Of a DNA stretch of 55,709 nucleotides, positions 24,974 to 33,819 are shown piece after piece. Source of the stretch: Sutcliffiella horikoshii DSM 8719 (GTDB lineage Bacteria; Bacillota; Bacilli; Bacillales; Bacillaceae_I); the NCBI GenBank assembly GCA_001648575.1, contig LQXN01000003.1, forward strand, positions 1 to 55,709. Reading direction: 5' to 3'. The position numbers were made by a program, and so were the translations under genes. How positions within the stretch are numbered: the stretch's first letter is position 1; the number at the start of each line of letters is the position of its first letter. The notes under the pieces are model-generated. The model did not search any database. It worked only from the letters and a program-made list of their open reading frames with translations, and was not told the DNA's origin.

Positions 24974-24989
24974 TTGAAATCGTTTTCAA
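24974..24989. promoter_or_regulatory. LacI-type operator O2
   Basis: This is the second copy of TTGAAATCGTTTTCAA, 76 bases after the first and 20 bases before the regulator start. A DNA loop or double block is possible. Confidence 0.75.
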
Positions 24990-25009
24990 AGTCAAAGGTG
25001 GTTGTCTAT

Positions 25010-26008
25010 ATGAAGCATAGAGTGACGATTAAAGAAGTGGCGAAATACGCTGGTGTTTCTCCTTCAACTGTTTCAAGAGTCCTGAATAACTATCCATTTA
25101 TTAAGCCCGATAAAAAGGTGAAAGTTGAAGAAGCTATCAAACAACTTCAATTTGAGCCTAATGAAATTGCTAGAAGCATGATCACTAAAAAGACAAAAAC
25201 AATCGGATTAATCGTGGATGATATCTCAAACCCTTTTTTCTCGGAAACATCAAGGTTCATCATTAACAAGGCAAGACAAAGAGGCTATGAAGTACTTATC
25301 TATGATACAAATGGCGAGGAAGAATTAAAGCATACGCTGAAGTTCCTTTCGAACAAAAATGTTTCTGGAATAATCGTCGGTTCAGTAAGTAGGTTTGAAC
25401 AAAAGCATGAGGAAATTGTTGATGAGAGTATTCCAATCGTGTACTTCAATCGTAAACCCGAACAAACAAACTTATTCTCGGTCACTATGGATAATAAGAA
25501 AGCATCAAAAATGGCCATTGCACACCTGGTTCAAAAAGGTCATTCGAAAATTGCATTCATCGGAGGACCATTTGAATATTCCACCTACTATGATCGTTAT
25601 ATCGGTTACTACGAAGCTATCATCGAGTTTGGTCTTGAATTGAATGAAGATATTATTTCAAGGGAAACTCCAACAAGTGAGAATATCCAAAAGTTTGTTG
25701 CAAAAGTACTTAATGATAAAGACAGACCAACAGCAATTATTGCAACGACTGATCAAATTGCAATTACAGTGCTGGACGCTGTTGTGCAAAACAATTGTCA
25801 GGTTCCTGCCGATGTTGCTGTAATTGGTTTTGATAATATTGCCATTTCTAGTAATCCTTATATCGGATTAACTACAGTTTCGCAGCAGAAACGTCAAATG
25901 GTTGAAACTGCTTTGAATACTCTTCTGCATTTAATCGAGGATGTGGTAACTGAGATTCCAGGTGATGTATTGATACCTCCTAAATTAATTATACGGAAAA
26001 CGACCTAA
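25010..26008 (+). CDS. LacI-family transcriptional regulator of the carbohydrate island
   Basis: This 332-residue protein has an N-terminal helix-turn-helix VTIKEVAKYAGVSPSTVSRV (about residues 4-23) and hinge helix. A periplasmic-binding-protein-like sensor domain follows, starting KTIGLIVDDISNPFFSE. Conserved positions such as VIGFDNIAISSNPYIGLTTV (about 270-289) are present. The start is the ATG after AAAGGTGG; an upstream TTG in the same frame lies inside operator O2. The downstream dehydrogenase genes run the same way with short gaps, so it is probably their repressor. The closest operator outside its own promoter is at 29773, before the transporter genes. Confidence 0.9.
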   Translation: MKHRVTIKEVAKYAGVSPSTVSRVLNNYPFIKPDKKVKVEEAIKQLQFEPNEIARSMITKKTKTIGLIVDDISNPFFSETSRFIINKARQRGYEVLIYDTNGEEELKHTLKFLSNKNVSGIIVGSVSRFEQKHEEIVDESIPIVYFNRKPEQTNLFSVTMDNKKASKMAIAHLVQKGHSKIAFIGGPFEYSTYYDRYIGYYEAIIEFGLELNEDIISRETPTSENIQKFVAKVLNDKDRPTAIIATTDQIAITVLDAVVQNNCQVPADVAVIGFDNIAISSNPYIGLTTVSQQKRQMVETALNTLLHLIEDVVTEIPGDVLIPPKLIIRKTT

Positions 26009-26051
26009 GTTACTACTACCTAATAGATTCAAGAAAAAGGCTGGGTGAAAA

Positions 26052-26822
26052 ATGGAATTTTTAAAAGAATTATTCGGATTAGATGGCAAGGTTGCAATGG
26101 TCACGGGAGCGAGTAGAGGAATTGGAAAAGAAGTAGCTCTTGCGCTTGCAAAAGCAGGAGCCGATGTTGCTTTGATTGCCAGAAATGAAGAGGAATTAAA
26201 TGAAGTTGCAAAGGAAATCGAACAGCTGGGGAAAAAGGCTTTAAGCGTACCGATGGATTTATTTAACGTAGATGAGATGGCAGATAAAGTAGAAGAGATA
26301 TATAAGCATTTTGGCAGTATAGATATATTAGTGAATAATGCTGGAATCAATATTGCGAAATCACCCATGGAAGTTACAGAAGAGGATTGGGATAAAGTAT
26401 TAGACATCAATTTAAAAAGCGTTTTCTTCCTATGCAGGAATGTAGCAAAATATATGATTCCAAACGGTGAAGGAAAGATTATCAATATGTCCTCACAAAT
26501 GGCCTTTGTAGGATATTACAAAAGGGCTGCTTATAGTTCAAGTAAAGGTGGACTATTACAACTGACCCGAAGCCTTGCTATAGAATGGTCAAAATATAAT
26601 ATTAATGTCAATTCTGTCGCACCAACCTTTATTGAGACACCGATGACAAAGCCTATGTTTGAAGATGAAGCATTTTTAAAGGATGTACTTAATAGAATTC
26701 CGCTTGGAAGGTTGGGTAAAACAGAAGATTTATTTGGAGCAATTATCTACTTATCATCTTCAGCATCCGATATGGTAACGGGTCATACTGTCATGGTTGA
26801 TGGTGGCTGGACAGTTTGGTAA
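26052..26822 (+). CDS. Short-chain dehydrogenase/reductase (gluconate 5-dehydrogenase-like)
   Basis: This 256-residue NAD(P)-dependent oxidoreductase has the glycine motif TGASRGIG (about 18-25), NNAGIN (about 95-100), and the active-site Ser (NMSSQMAF) followed by YSSSK (about 160-164). The end is DMVTGHTVMVDGGWTVW, typical of classical SDR enzymes with ketose, sugar-acid or polyol substrates. The wording resembles gluconate/2-dehydro-3-deoxygluconate 5-dehydrogenases, but the substrate is not decided by sequence. GGGTG precedes the start. It is the first gene after the LacI regulator (43-base gap), followed by two more dehydrogenases. Confidence 0.88.
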   Translation: MEFLKELFGLDGKVAMVTGASRGIGKEVALALAKAGADVALIARNEEELNEVAKEIEQLGKKALSVPMDLFNVDEMADKVEEIYKHFGSIDILVNNAGINIAKSPMEVTEEDWDKVLDINLKSVFFLCRNVAKYMIPNGEGKIINMSSQMAFVGYYKRAAYSSSKGGLLQLTRSLAIEWSKYNINVNSVAPTFIETPMTKPMFEDEAFLKDVLNRIPLGRLGKTEDLFGAIIYLSSSASDMVTGHTVMVDGGWTVW

Positions 26823-26849
26823 TTAAATCGATAAATGGGAGTGAATACT

Positions 26850-28055
26850 ATGATAGGAATATTGAATTATAAAAAAGCAACAAATATACATGACTTTAGA
26901 ATGCCGGGAAATGTAAAGATTGGACGAAACTCATTCTTCACCATTCATGAGGAAATCAGAAATATTAAACCTAGCAGGATCGTTTTTATCAGTGACAAGG
27001 GATTGGAAAAAGCAGGTATAGTAGAAGAGATTGTCAATGAGTTAAGCATTCATAACATACCGATTGACACGTTTACACAAATAGTCGGTGAGCCAGATTT
27101 TGAAACGGTTGGTGAAGCGATAACTTTCATAAAAGAACAAGATGCAGATCTAGTTCTGGGCCTTGGAGGCGGAAGTGCATTGGATGTAGCCAAAGCATCA
27201 GCAGCGCTGGCAGACAAAGACCCAGTAATGATCAAAAAAATCCTAGCTGGAGAGGCTGTTCCGGAAACAAAAGGGATAAAATGCATATTAATCCCCACCA
27301 CTTCAGGTACAGGTTCTGAAGTAACAATGAATGCAATATTTGGTGATCATCAAAACGATGTAAAAAGAGGGATTGTAAGCCCGTATTATTTGCCCGATAC
27401 CGCAATTATTGATCCGATACTTACGATGAGCTGCCCGCCTATGGTAAGTGCTGCATCCGGAGTTGACGCATTTACACATGCAATAGAATCCTATGTTTCC
27501 AAAAAGGCTACCCCTTTAACCAAAATGTATGCAGAAGAAGCTATGAAGCGATTCTCGAAAAATATCACTAAAGTTGTTTTTGATGGCAGTGACCTTGATG
27601 CAAGAGAGGAAATGAGCTGGGTTAGTTTTCTGGCAGGGGTATCACTTGCAAATGCAGGTGTAGGGGCGGTTCATGCACTAGCATATCCGTTAGGTGGAAA
27701 ATACCATATTGCCCATGGGATAGCCAATGCATTGTTGCTACCATATGTGTTTAATGTCACAGGAAAAACTTGCATCAAGGAAATGGTTGAAATTGCAGAT
27801 TTCTTATCCTTGGGAGATTTCAGCGATCGACCGCATAAAGCATTAAATGCAGTCATTGAATACTTATATGGATTATTGGGTGATTTAAATTTACCTACTA
27901 GTTTGAAAGATTTGGATGTAGACGAGGAAGCTTTAGAAAATCTGGCAGTAGAAGCGTCTAAAGTCAGTCGTTTGCTAGATAATACACCGTATATACTGAA
28001 TGTCAAATCCATTCATGAAATATATACAAATGCTTATCATGGAACAATGAGATAG
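26850..28055 (+). CDS. Iron-containing alcohol dehydrogenase
   Basis: This 401-residue group III (Fe-dependent) alcohol dehydrogenase has the nucleotide-binding LGLGGGSALDVAKA (about 98-111), TTSGTGSEVT (about 149-158), and the metal ligands in ASGVDAFTHAIESY and HALAYPLGGKYHIAHG. ATG 26850 is chosen because the earlier ATG at 26835 is part of the GGGAGTG ribosome site. Members oxidise or reduce alcohols, diols or hydroxy acids. In this operon it may interconvert a C2-C4 aldehyde and alcohol with the adjacent aldehyde dehydrogenase. Confidence 0.9.
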   Translation: MIGILNYKKATNIHDFRMPGNVKIGRNSFFTIHEEIRNIKPSRIVFISDKGLEKAGIVEEIVNELSIHNIPIDTFTQIVGEPDFETVGEAITFIKEQDADLVLGLGGGSALDVAKASAALADKDPVMIKKILAGEAVPETKGIKCILIPTTSGTGSEVTMNAIFGDHQNDVKRGIVSPYYLPDTAIIDPILTMSCPPMVSAASGVDAFTHAIESYVSKKATPLTKMYAEEAMKRFSKNITKVVFDGSDLDAREEMSWVSFLAGVSLANAGVGAVHALAYPLGGKYHIAHGIANALLLPYVFNVTGKTCIKEMVEIADFLSLGDFSDRPHKALNAVIEYLYGLLGDLNLPTSLKDLDVDEEALENLAVEASKVSRLLDNTPYILNVKSIHEIYTNAYHGTMR

Positions 28056-28065
28056 GAGGATGAAC

Positions 28066-29490
28066 ATGGAGAAAAAGAAACTATATATCGGTGGTAATTG
28101 GGTGGAGGCAAATGACTATTATGACTTGCGGTCACCATTCAGCCAGGAAGTAGTCGCACAAGTACCACTTGCAGATAAAAATCATGTAGAAGAAGCCATT
28201 CGTGCTGCAAGTGAGAATACTGGAATCATCAAGAACATGCCTGCCCATGAGAGGGCGGACATTTTACTTAGGGTTTCCACTCTATTAGAGGAGAACATGG
28301 AAGAAGCAGCTAGAATCCTAACGTTGGAGAATGCAAAGCCGATTAAAGCAGCAAGGTTAGAGATCGGCAGGACGGCACAAACATACCGTTTCGCAGCAGA
28401 AGAAGCAAAGCAACTATATGGAGAAACGATCCCGATGGATGCTGCTAAAGGTGCAGAAGATAAATTTGGTTTTACTATTAGGGAACCATTAGGGGTCATC
28501 GCGGCAATCACTCCATTTAACTTCCCATTCAACCTTGCCGCACATAAATTGGGTCCTGCGATAGCTGCGGGGAACTCTATTGTATTAAAACCAGCTAGCC
28601 AAACTCCATTAAGTGCCTTTTATATAGCTGAACTATTTGAGCGCGCAGGCTTACCAAAGGGTGTTTTAAATGTGGTCACTGGAAGCGGCGGAGTCATTGG
28701 AGATTTACTTGTCACTGACGATCGAGTCAAGATGGTGACTTTCACTGGTAGCTTAGAGGTTGGTAAGCGAGTTAAGGAACTTGCTGGGCTAAAAAGAGTA
28801 ACCTTGGAGCTGGGATCCAATGCACCGGTTATCATTGATAATGTTAAAGATTTAGATAGAGCGGTTACTAAATGTGTTCAAGGATCTTTTGCTTATTCTG
28901 GTCAAATATGCATCTCTGTTCAAAGAATTTATGTGCATGAGGATATATTTGATACATTCCTAGAAAAGTTTTCTCGAGGTGCCCAATCACTGGTCATCGG
29001 TGACCCAGAAGACGAAAGCACTGATATATCAGCCCTGATTCATCAAAAAGAAATAACGAGGGTCAAGACTTGGATAGAGGAAGCGGAAAATAAAGGAGCA
29101 ACAAAGATCCTTGGTGGAGAATTGTATAATAATACAACTATTACACCAACTATACTGACTAACGTACCAAGTGACTCATCATTGTGTACACTAGAGGCAT
29201 TTGCTCCGATTGTCTATGTAAATAAATTCAACAATATCAACGCAGCGATTAAAGAGGCTAATAATTCTCAATTTGGATTGCAAGCTGGGATATTCACCGA
29301 CTCCATCCAAACTGCACTAAAAGCTGTTAGAGAACTTGAATCAGGTGGAATCAACGTAAATGATGTTCCGACATTTAGAGTAGATCATATGCCTTACGGT
29401 GGTGTAAAGAACAGTGGCATAGGAAAAGAAGGCATTAAGTATTCCACAGAAGAAATGACTGAAGTTAAATTTGTATCATTTACTTCATAA
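28066..29490 (+). CDS. NAD(P)-dependent aldehyde dehydrogenase
   Basis: This 474-residue enzyme has PFNFPFNLAAHKLGPAIAAG (cofactor loop), FTGSLEVGKRV, the general base Glu in VTLELGSNAP (about 248) and the catalytic Cys in SGQICISVQR (about 282). The C-terminal MPYGGVKNSGIGKEG is also typical. Length and motifs fit the lactaldehyde/glycolaldehyde/succinate-semialdehyde dehydrogenase group. TAGGAGG precedes ATG 28066; the ATG at 28060 is too close to it. It is the last of the three-dehydrogenase operon; a 465-base regulatory gap follows. Confidence 0.92.
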   Translation: MEKKKLYIGGNWVEANDYYDLRSPFSQEVVAQVPLADKNHVEEAIRAASENTGIIKNMPAHERADILLRVSTLLEENMEEAARILTLENAKPIKAARLEIGRTAQTYRFAAEEAKQLYGETIPMDAAKGAEDKFGFTIREPLGVIAAITPFNFPFNLAAHKLGPAIAAGNSIVLKPASQTPLSAFYIAELFERAGLPKGVLNVVTGSGGVIGDLLVTDDRVKMVTFTGSLEVGKRVKELAGLKRVTLELGSNAPVIIDNVKDLDRAVTKCVQGSFAYSGQICISVQRIYVHEDIFDTFLEKFSRGAQSLVIGDPEDESTDISALIHQKEITRVKTWIEEAENKGATKILGGELYNNTTITPTILTNVPSDSSLCTLEAFAPIVYVNKFNNINAAIKEANNSQFGLQAGIFTDSIQTALKAVRELESGGINVNDVPTFRVDHMPYGGVKNSGIGKEGIKYSTEEMTEVKFVSFTS

Positions 29491-29623
29491 TTGAGTTTTT
29501 CTGTTATCCATTAGATGCCTATAATCAACTAGTAGATGAAATATTAGTTACTTCAATATACACCGTTTGAAATACTTACAAAACAAAAGCGGCAAAATAA
29601 TTCTAAAAATTCACAAACATCTG

Positions 29624-29652
29624 TTGACTTAAAAATTCATATGATGTATATT
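29624..29652 (+). promoter_or_regulatory. Possible promoter in the gap before the transporter operon
   Basis: TTGACT and TATATT are separated by 17 bases. The gap 29491-29955 contains no gene. It also holds the LacI-type operator (29773) and a cre-like box (29898), both downstream of this promoter. Confidence 0.4.
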
Positions 29653-29772
29653 TTAAACTATCAAAATATTAAATTTATTCAACTAGACTTTCCGCAATAT
29701 GTAACTTGAGTGAATATATTATCACAGGAAATACACCACTTGAAAAAAATAGGCACCCCTATTTATTGTTTG

Positions 29773-29788
29773 TTGAAAACGTTTTCAA
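29773..29788. promoter_or_regulatory. LacI-type operator before the transporter operon
   Basis: TTGAAAACGTTTTCAA is a perfect 16-bp palindrome, one base from the two operators before the LacI gene. It also satisfies the CcpA cre consensus, so either protein could bind. Confidence 0.7.
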
Positions 29789-29897
29789 TGGGATGTATTT
29801 CCTTATATTAAAAGGGGTGATGAAAAACTCACGTATGTAGCATAGTCTTTTAATTGCTGAGATAGAGATTAATGGTGATGACTTTTTTAACTAAATT

Positions 29898-29911
29898 TGA
29901 AAACGCTTACT
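29898..29911. promoter_or_regulatory. cre-like catabolite control box
   Basis: TGAAAACGCTTACT matches the Bacillus cre consensus TGWAARCGYTWNCW at every position. It lies 44 bases before the transporter operon, as expected for CcpA repression. Confidence 0.6.
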
Positions 29912-29955
29912 GTTAAATGAAAATTCTAATAATGAGTGAATAAGGGGAGGAAAAA

Positions 29956-30954
29956 ATGTTTAACTCTAAAAAGATTTCTTTATATTTGTTTCTATTGATA
30001 CTTATCATAGCTTTGGTTGCTTGTTCTAATAACTCCAGTGGGGAAGCTGATTCAAATTATCCGAGTAAGCCAATTACTGTTATTCAAGGGTTCGATCCAG
30101 GAGGCGGTAGTGATCAATTAGCTCAATTGACCCAACCATACATTGGGGAAATTCTTGATGCTACACTTACAAATGAATATGTACCAGGTGCTGCAGGAGC
30201 AATCGGTTGGACAAGACTAGCTCAAAAGGCAAAAGCGGATGGATATACAATAAGTATTACAAATTCCCCTATGCTTATGACAAATTATATTATGAACTCT
30301 GAGATTAGTTACGCACTAGAAGACTTTGATCCAATTGCAAATATTGTTACTGATCCAGGGATCATTGTAGTACCAAAAGATAGCGAATTCAATACGTATG
30401 AAGACTTAGTCGAATATCTCGAGGCAAACCCTAATGGGTTGAATGTTTCCCACTCTGGAGTAGGGGGAGATGACTTTTTCACTCTACTTAAGTGGATGAA
30501 TGAAACAGGATTATCAATGGAATTTATTCCTTATAGTGGAGACGGGCCAGCTTGGCAAGCCGCTGCTGGTGGGGATGTGGAAGTGAACTTTAATAACCTT
30601 GGTGTTGTCTTTTCGCAGGTTCAAGCTGGAAACTTAAAAGCACTGGCCGTATTTAGTGAAGAAAGAATTGACTTATTGCCGGATGTCCCTACTGCAAAAG
30701 AATTAGGAGTTGATGTTGTATCAGGTTCTTCCCGTGGATATAGTGCACCAAAAGGATTACCAGAGGAAATAAAACAAAAATTATATGATGCTTTTGAAGA
30801 GCTCAAAGAGGACCCTGAATTTAAAGCAGGATTAGATAAAGTTGCCCTACCGATGGATATTAAAATTGGGGAGGATTATGCTAACTTCCTTAAAGAAGAA
30901 GAGGAAATATCTAAACAGATTTGGGAAGAAGTAAAAGACAAATACCAAGAGTAA
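29956..30954 (+). CDS. TctC-like solute-binding lipoprotein (TTT family)
   Basis: This 332-residue lipoprotein has a signal peptide ending in the lipobox LVAC (Cys23). The Bug/TctC fold is marked by YPSKPITVIQGFDPGGGSDQ (about 36-55), VPGAAGAIGWTRLAQKAKADGYT (about 77-99), and LKALAVFSEERIDLLPDVPT near residue 230. It captures a carboxylate-containing substrate outside the membrane and hands it to TctAB. GGGGAGG precedes the ATG. The natural substrate is unknown; the downstream genes suggest a four-carbon sugar acid. Confidence 0.92.
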   Translation: MFNSKKISLYLFLLILIIALVACSNNSSGEADSNYPSKPITVIQGFDPGGGSDQLAQLTQPYIGEILDATLTNEYVPGAAGAIGWTRLAQKAKADGYTISITNSPMLMTNYIMNSEISYALEDFDPIANIVTDPGIIVVPKDSEFNTYEDLVEYLEANPNGLNVSHSGVGGDDFFTLLKWMNETGLSMEFIPYSGDGPAWQAAAGGDVEVNFNNLGVVFSQVQAGNLKALAVFSEERIDLLPDVPTAKELGVDVVSGSSRGYSAPKGLPEEIKQKLYDAFEELKEDPEFKAGLDKVALPMDIKIGEDYANFLKEEEEISKQIWEEVKDKYQE

Positions 30955-31011
30955 GAGAAGTCAGGGAGAGGGGTGTGTTCTCTTCTTCCTGATTTTAAGG
31001 AGGTTATTTCA

Positions 31012-31464
31012 TTGTCGATGGTTGTAAAACACGGAATCGCAACCGGTTTAGTTCTAACATTATGTGTAGTCTTCTTTCTACAATCTTTAGGCCTTCCAAC
31101 TACTGCTGCACGATTACCGCAAATCTTGATCATCATCATCGCTATATTAGGTATCCTGATGTTTATTGAGGCAATTAAAAAATCCAAGGATACAAGTACA
31201 GTAACCGAAGAAAAGCCTAAGGGTGAAAAGATTAACGTCAAGAGAGTAGTTATCTTTGTGGCGATGATCACGTTGTATATCTTCCTGATGGATATTGTTG
31301 GTTACTTCATCCTGACACCATTATTTACTTTAACAGCTTTATTTTATTTCAGGGCCACGAATGTAGTAATGGCAATTATTCTATCAGTTGGTTTTACCGC
31401 GTTTATTTACGGGCTGTTCAGTATGTTTTTAAATGTACCTGTTCCTACAGGTATCTTCCTCTAG
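31012..31464 (+). CDS. TctB-like small membrane subunit (TTT transporter)
   Basis: This protein of about 150 residues has four hydrophobic segments: GLVLTLCVVFFLQSLGLP, ILIIIIAILGILMFIEAI, VVIFVAMITLYIFLMDIVGY, and AIILSVGFTAFIYGLFSMFL with a VPVPTGIF end, as in the TctB family. TTG 31012 lies 8 bases after AAGGAGG and is the best start; the ATG two codons later is too far. It sits between tctC- and tctA-like genes, the usual order. Confidence 0.88.
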   Translation: MSMVVKHGIATGLVLTLCVVFFLQSLGLPTTAARLPQILIIIIAILGILMFIEAIKKSKDTSTVTEEKPKGEKINVKRVVIFVAMITLYIFLMDIVGYFILTPLFTLTALFYFRATNVVMAIILSVGFTAFIYGLFSMFLNVPVPTGIFL

Positions 31465-31518
31465 CTGATGATTTGGATATAGTGAGCAGAAGAATAATTA
31501 CAAAAAGGGGGGAATTCA

Positions 31519-33003
31519 ATGGAAGAAATTATGTCTGGTTTAGTGAGTGTATTATCATTTAATAACCTGCTATTCATTGGGATTGGTATGACACTTGGGA
31601 TATTCATCGGGTCGATGCCAGGATTATCGGCTACCATGGGGATTGCTATCCTTCTTCCGCTTACATATGGTATGGACCCGGCAACAGGGATAGCCATGCT
31701 CGCCGCTTTATATATGGGGGCTTCGTATGGGGGGTCCATCCTGGCTATATTGATCAATACACCTGGAACCCCGGCAGCTGCGGCCACGGTATTGGATGGA
31801 TATCAAATGACAAAAAAAGGTCAACCAGGTAAAGCTCTTGGCATCTCACTTGTCTCATCCTTTATTGGCGGAGTTATCGGAGCAATCGTATTATTGACAA
31901 TCGCACCTTTCTTAGGGGAAGTTGCACTAAAAATTGGCGCTGTTGAATTATTCGCAATTGCGGTACTAGGGATAACGATAATATCCTCGCTTTCAGCAGG
32001 TTCTGTAGTAAAAGGTCTATTGTCGGGAACATTGGGTTTACTGATATCCTTAATCGGAATGGATGCAATCACGGGTACTCCCCGATTTACTTTTGGTAGT
32101 ATCTATTTATTCGATGGGATTTCCTTTGTAGTAGCATTGATTGGTCTTTTCTCTATACCACAAGCTATAAAACTAATTGAGAAAGATCAAGAAGAAGTGA
32201 AAGTAAGTAAGATAAAGGATAAAATACTTCCGTCCTGGAAAGAAGTTTTCAAGTATAGAATGACATTGCTCAGGTCCAGCGTAATTGGAGTCTTTACCGG
32301 CCTAATTCCAGGTACTGGTGGAGATACAGCAAGTTGGTTCAGTTATAACGAAGCGAAGAGGTTTTCCAAAGATAAAGAAAAGTTTGGTACTGGTCATGCA
32401 GAAGGGATAGCTGCACCTGAATCTGCCAATAACGCTGTAGTTGGTGGGGCGCTTGTTCCTACCATTACATTGGGGGTTCCGGGAAGCTCATCAACTGCTG
32501 TGCTTTTGGGTGGGCTTATGATACATGGAATCATGCCAGGGCCAACTCTAATGACAGAACATGCAGATGTCGCATACACCTTACTCTGGGCAGTTTTGAT
32601 TTCTTGTTTCTTCCTGTTATTCCTGGGTCTTTTATACACAAAGGTTGCAGTTGGGGTTACGAAAGTTCCGCCAAAGGTTTTGGCACCAATCATCATTCTA
32701 TTATGTGTGATTGGAACCTTTGCTGTCCATAACAGTATGGTTGATGTAATGATAATGTTTGGCTTTGGAATTCTTGGATATTTTATGGACAAGTTGAAAA
32801 TACCAGTAGCACCAATGGTTGTTGGGCTGATTCTTGGAGCGATGTTAGATACAAGCATGCACCAATCCTTAAGAATTGGTGGTGGGGACTGGATGATTTT
32901 CCTTTCAAGCCCTGTAGCTGTTGTGCTGCTAATCATCGCACTATTTACAGTGCTTCAATCCACTCCATTATTTAGCAAGCTAACACTACTATTTAAAAAA
33001 TAG
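31519..33003 (+). CDS. TctA-like large permease subunit (TTT transporter)
   Basis: This 494-residue polytopic protein has about 11-12 membrane segments. Family signatures are GIFIGSMPGLSATMGIAILL (about 27-46), ASYGGSILAILINTPGTPAA (about 75-94), FTGLIPGTGGDTASWFSYNEAK (about 259-280) and ITLGVPGSSSTAVLLGGLMI. It forms the channel of the tripartite tricarboxylate transporter. GGGGGG precedes the ATG. A long hairpin after the stop ends the transporter operon. Confidence 0.94.
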   Translation: MEEIMSGLVSVLSFNNLLFIGIGMTLGIFIGSMPGLSATMGIAILLPLTYGMDPATGIAMLAALYMGASYGGSILAILINTPGTPAAAATVLDGYQMTKKGQPGKALGISLVSSFIGGVIGAIVLLTIAPFLGEVALKIGAVELFAIAVLGITIISSLSAGSVVKGLLSGTLGLLISLIGMDAITGTPRFTFGSIYLFDGISFVVALIGLFSIPQAIKLIEKDQEEVKVSKIKDKILPSWKEVFKYRMTLLRSSVIGVFTGLIPGTGGDTASWFSYNEAKRFSKDKEKFGTGHAEGIAAPESANNAVVGGALVPTITLGVPGSSSTAVLLGGLMIHGIMPGPTLMTEHADVAYTLLWAVLISCFFLLFLGLLYTKVAVGVTKVPPKVLAPIIILLCVIGTFAVHNSMVDVMIMFGFGILGYFMDKLKIPVAPMVVGLILGAMLDTSMHQSLRIGGGDWMIFLSSPVAVVLLIIALFTVLQSTPLFSKLTLLFKK

Positions 33004-33013
33004 TATACTGTTG

Positions 33014-33053
33014 TTATAGGTCAAGTACATCTACAGATATACTTGACCTATAA
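33014..33053 (+). terminator. Hairpin after the TTT transporter operon
   Basis: TTATAGGTCAAGTA (33014-33027) pairs perfectly with TACTTGACCTATAA (33040-33053). There is no long T-run after it, so termination may be partial, or the site may be an operator for the GntR gene that follows. Confidence 0.6.
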
Positions 33054-33109
33054 ATTAACCAAATTCATCTGATGAATTTTGAGGATGAGCCAATTATGGA
33101 GGTATTTTC

Positions 33110-33781
33110 ATGTCTAAGATTCAATATCACGAGCTTCTCAGTGTAATAGAAAAAAAGTTTGAAAATGAAGAATGGAAGATAGGTTCGAAGCTTCCTACCA
33201 TGAACGAACTTGCTTCTCAGTATAATGTAGCAATCTCTACTGTTCGGGAAGTATACCGAGCGTTAGAGTCTAAAGGTTATATTGCTATTCAGCAAGGTAG
33301 AGGTACCTTTGTCACTTACAATGGCTCCAAGCAATATGCAAATCGTTCATCGTTTATGGAACTCCTAAGGATAACTGAATTTCGTTCAATAATAGAACCT
33401 GCTTTTGCGGCATTGGCAGCAAGGGAAGCGTACAAAAATGAAATAGAGCTGATTACAGAGTCTGCTGAAATTATGCGGGGAATGGCTGAAAATAATCAAA
33501 TAACAACTAGTGAGGATTTGCGTTTTCATCGATTGGTTGTAGAGGCGACTCATAATGAATATGCCTTAAAAGTATATGCCAACTTACAAGAGGAATTAAA
33601 ACGAATGCGTGCTTATACAAGAAGGCCAGATATGATTGAAAAAGCTGTCCATTATCATCAAATGATAGCCAAAGCAATTGCAAATAGAGATCCGCATAAT
33701 GCAAAAATGCTCATGGAGTCCCACTTGCAATCCAATAGTGAACTAGCTATGTATGAACTAGCTGGAATGCGATCCAATTAA
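33110..33781 (+). CDS. GntR-family regulator, FadR/FCD subfamily
   Basis: This 223-residue regulator has an N-terminal winged helix (WKIGSKLPTMNELASQYNVA, ISTVREVYRALESKGYI, GRGTFVT; about residues 19-70). An all-helical FCD ligand domain follows, with RSIIEPAFAALAA, the metal/ligand segment SEDLRFHRLVVEATHN, and HYHQMIAKAIANRDPHNAKMLMESHL. Such domains bind small carboxylic acids, which fits the neighbouring sugar-acid genes. It probably controls the downstream module (racemase-like, dehydrogenase, kinase, decarboxylase). TGGAGG precedes the start. Confidence 0.9.
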   Translation: MSKIQYHELLSVIEKKFENEEWKIGSKLPTMNELASQYNVAISTVREVYRALESKGYIAIQQGRGTFVTYNGSKQYANRSSFMELLRITEFRSIIEPAFAALAAREAYKNEIELITESAEIMRGMAENNQITTSEDLRFHRLVVEATHNEYALKVYANLQEELKRMRAYTRRPDMIEKAVHYHQMIAKAIANRDPHNAKMLMESHLQSNSELAMYELAGMRSN

Positions 33782-33819
33782 CTATAAATAGAAGTCTTTT
33801 ATATAAGGGGGAGATTCTG

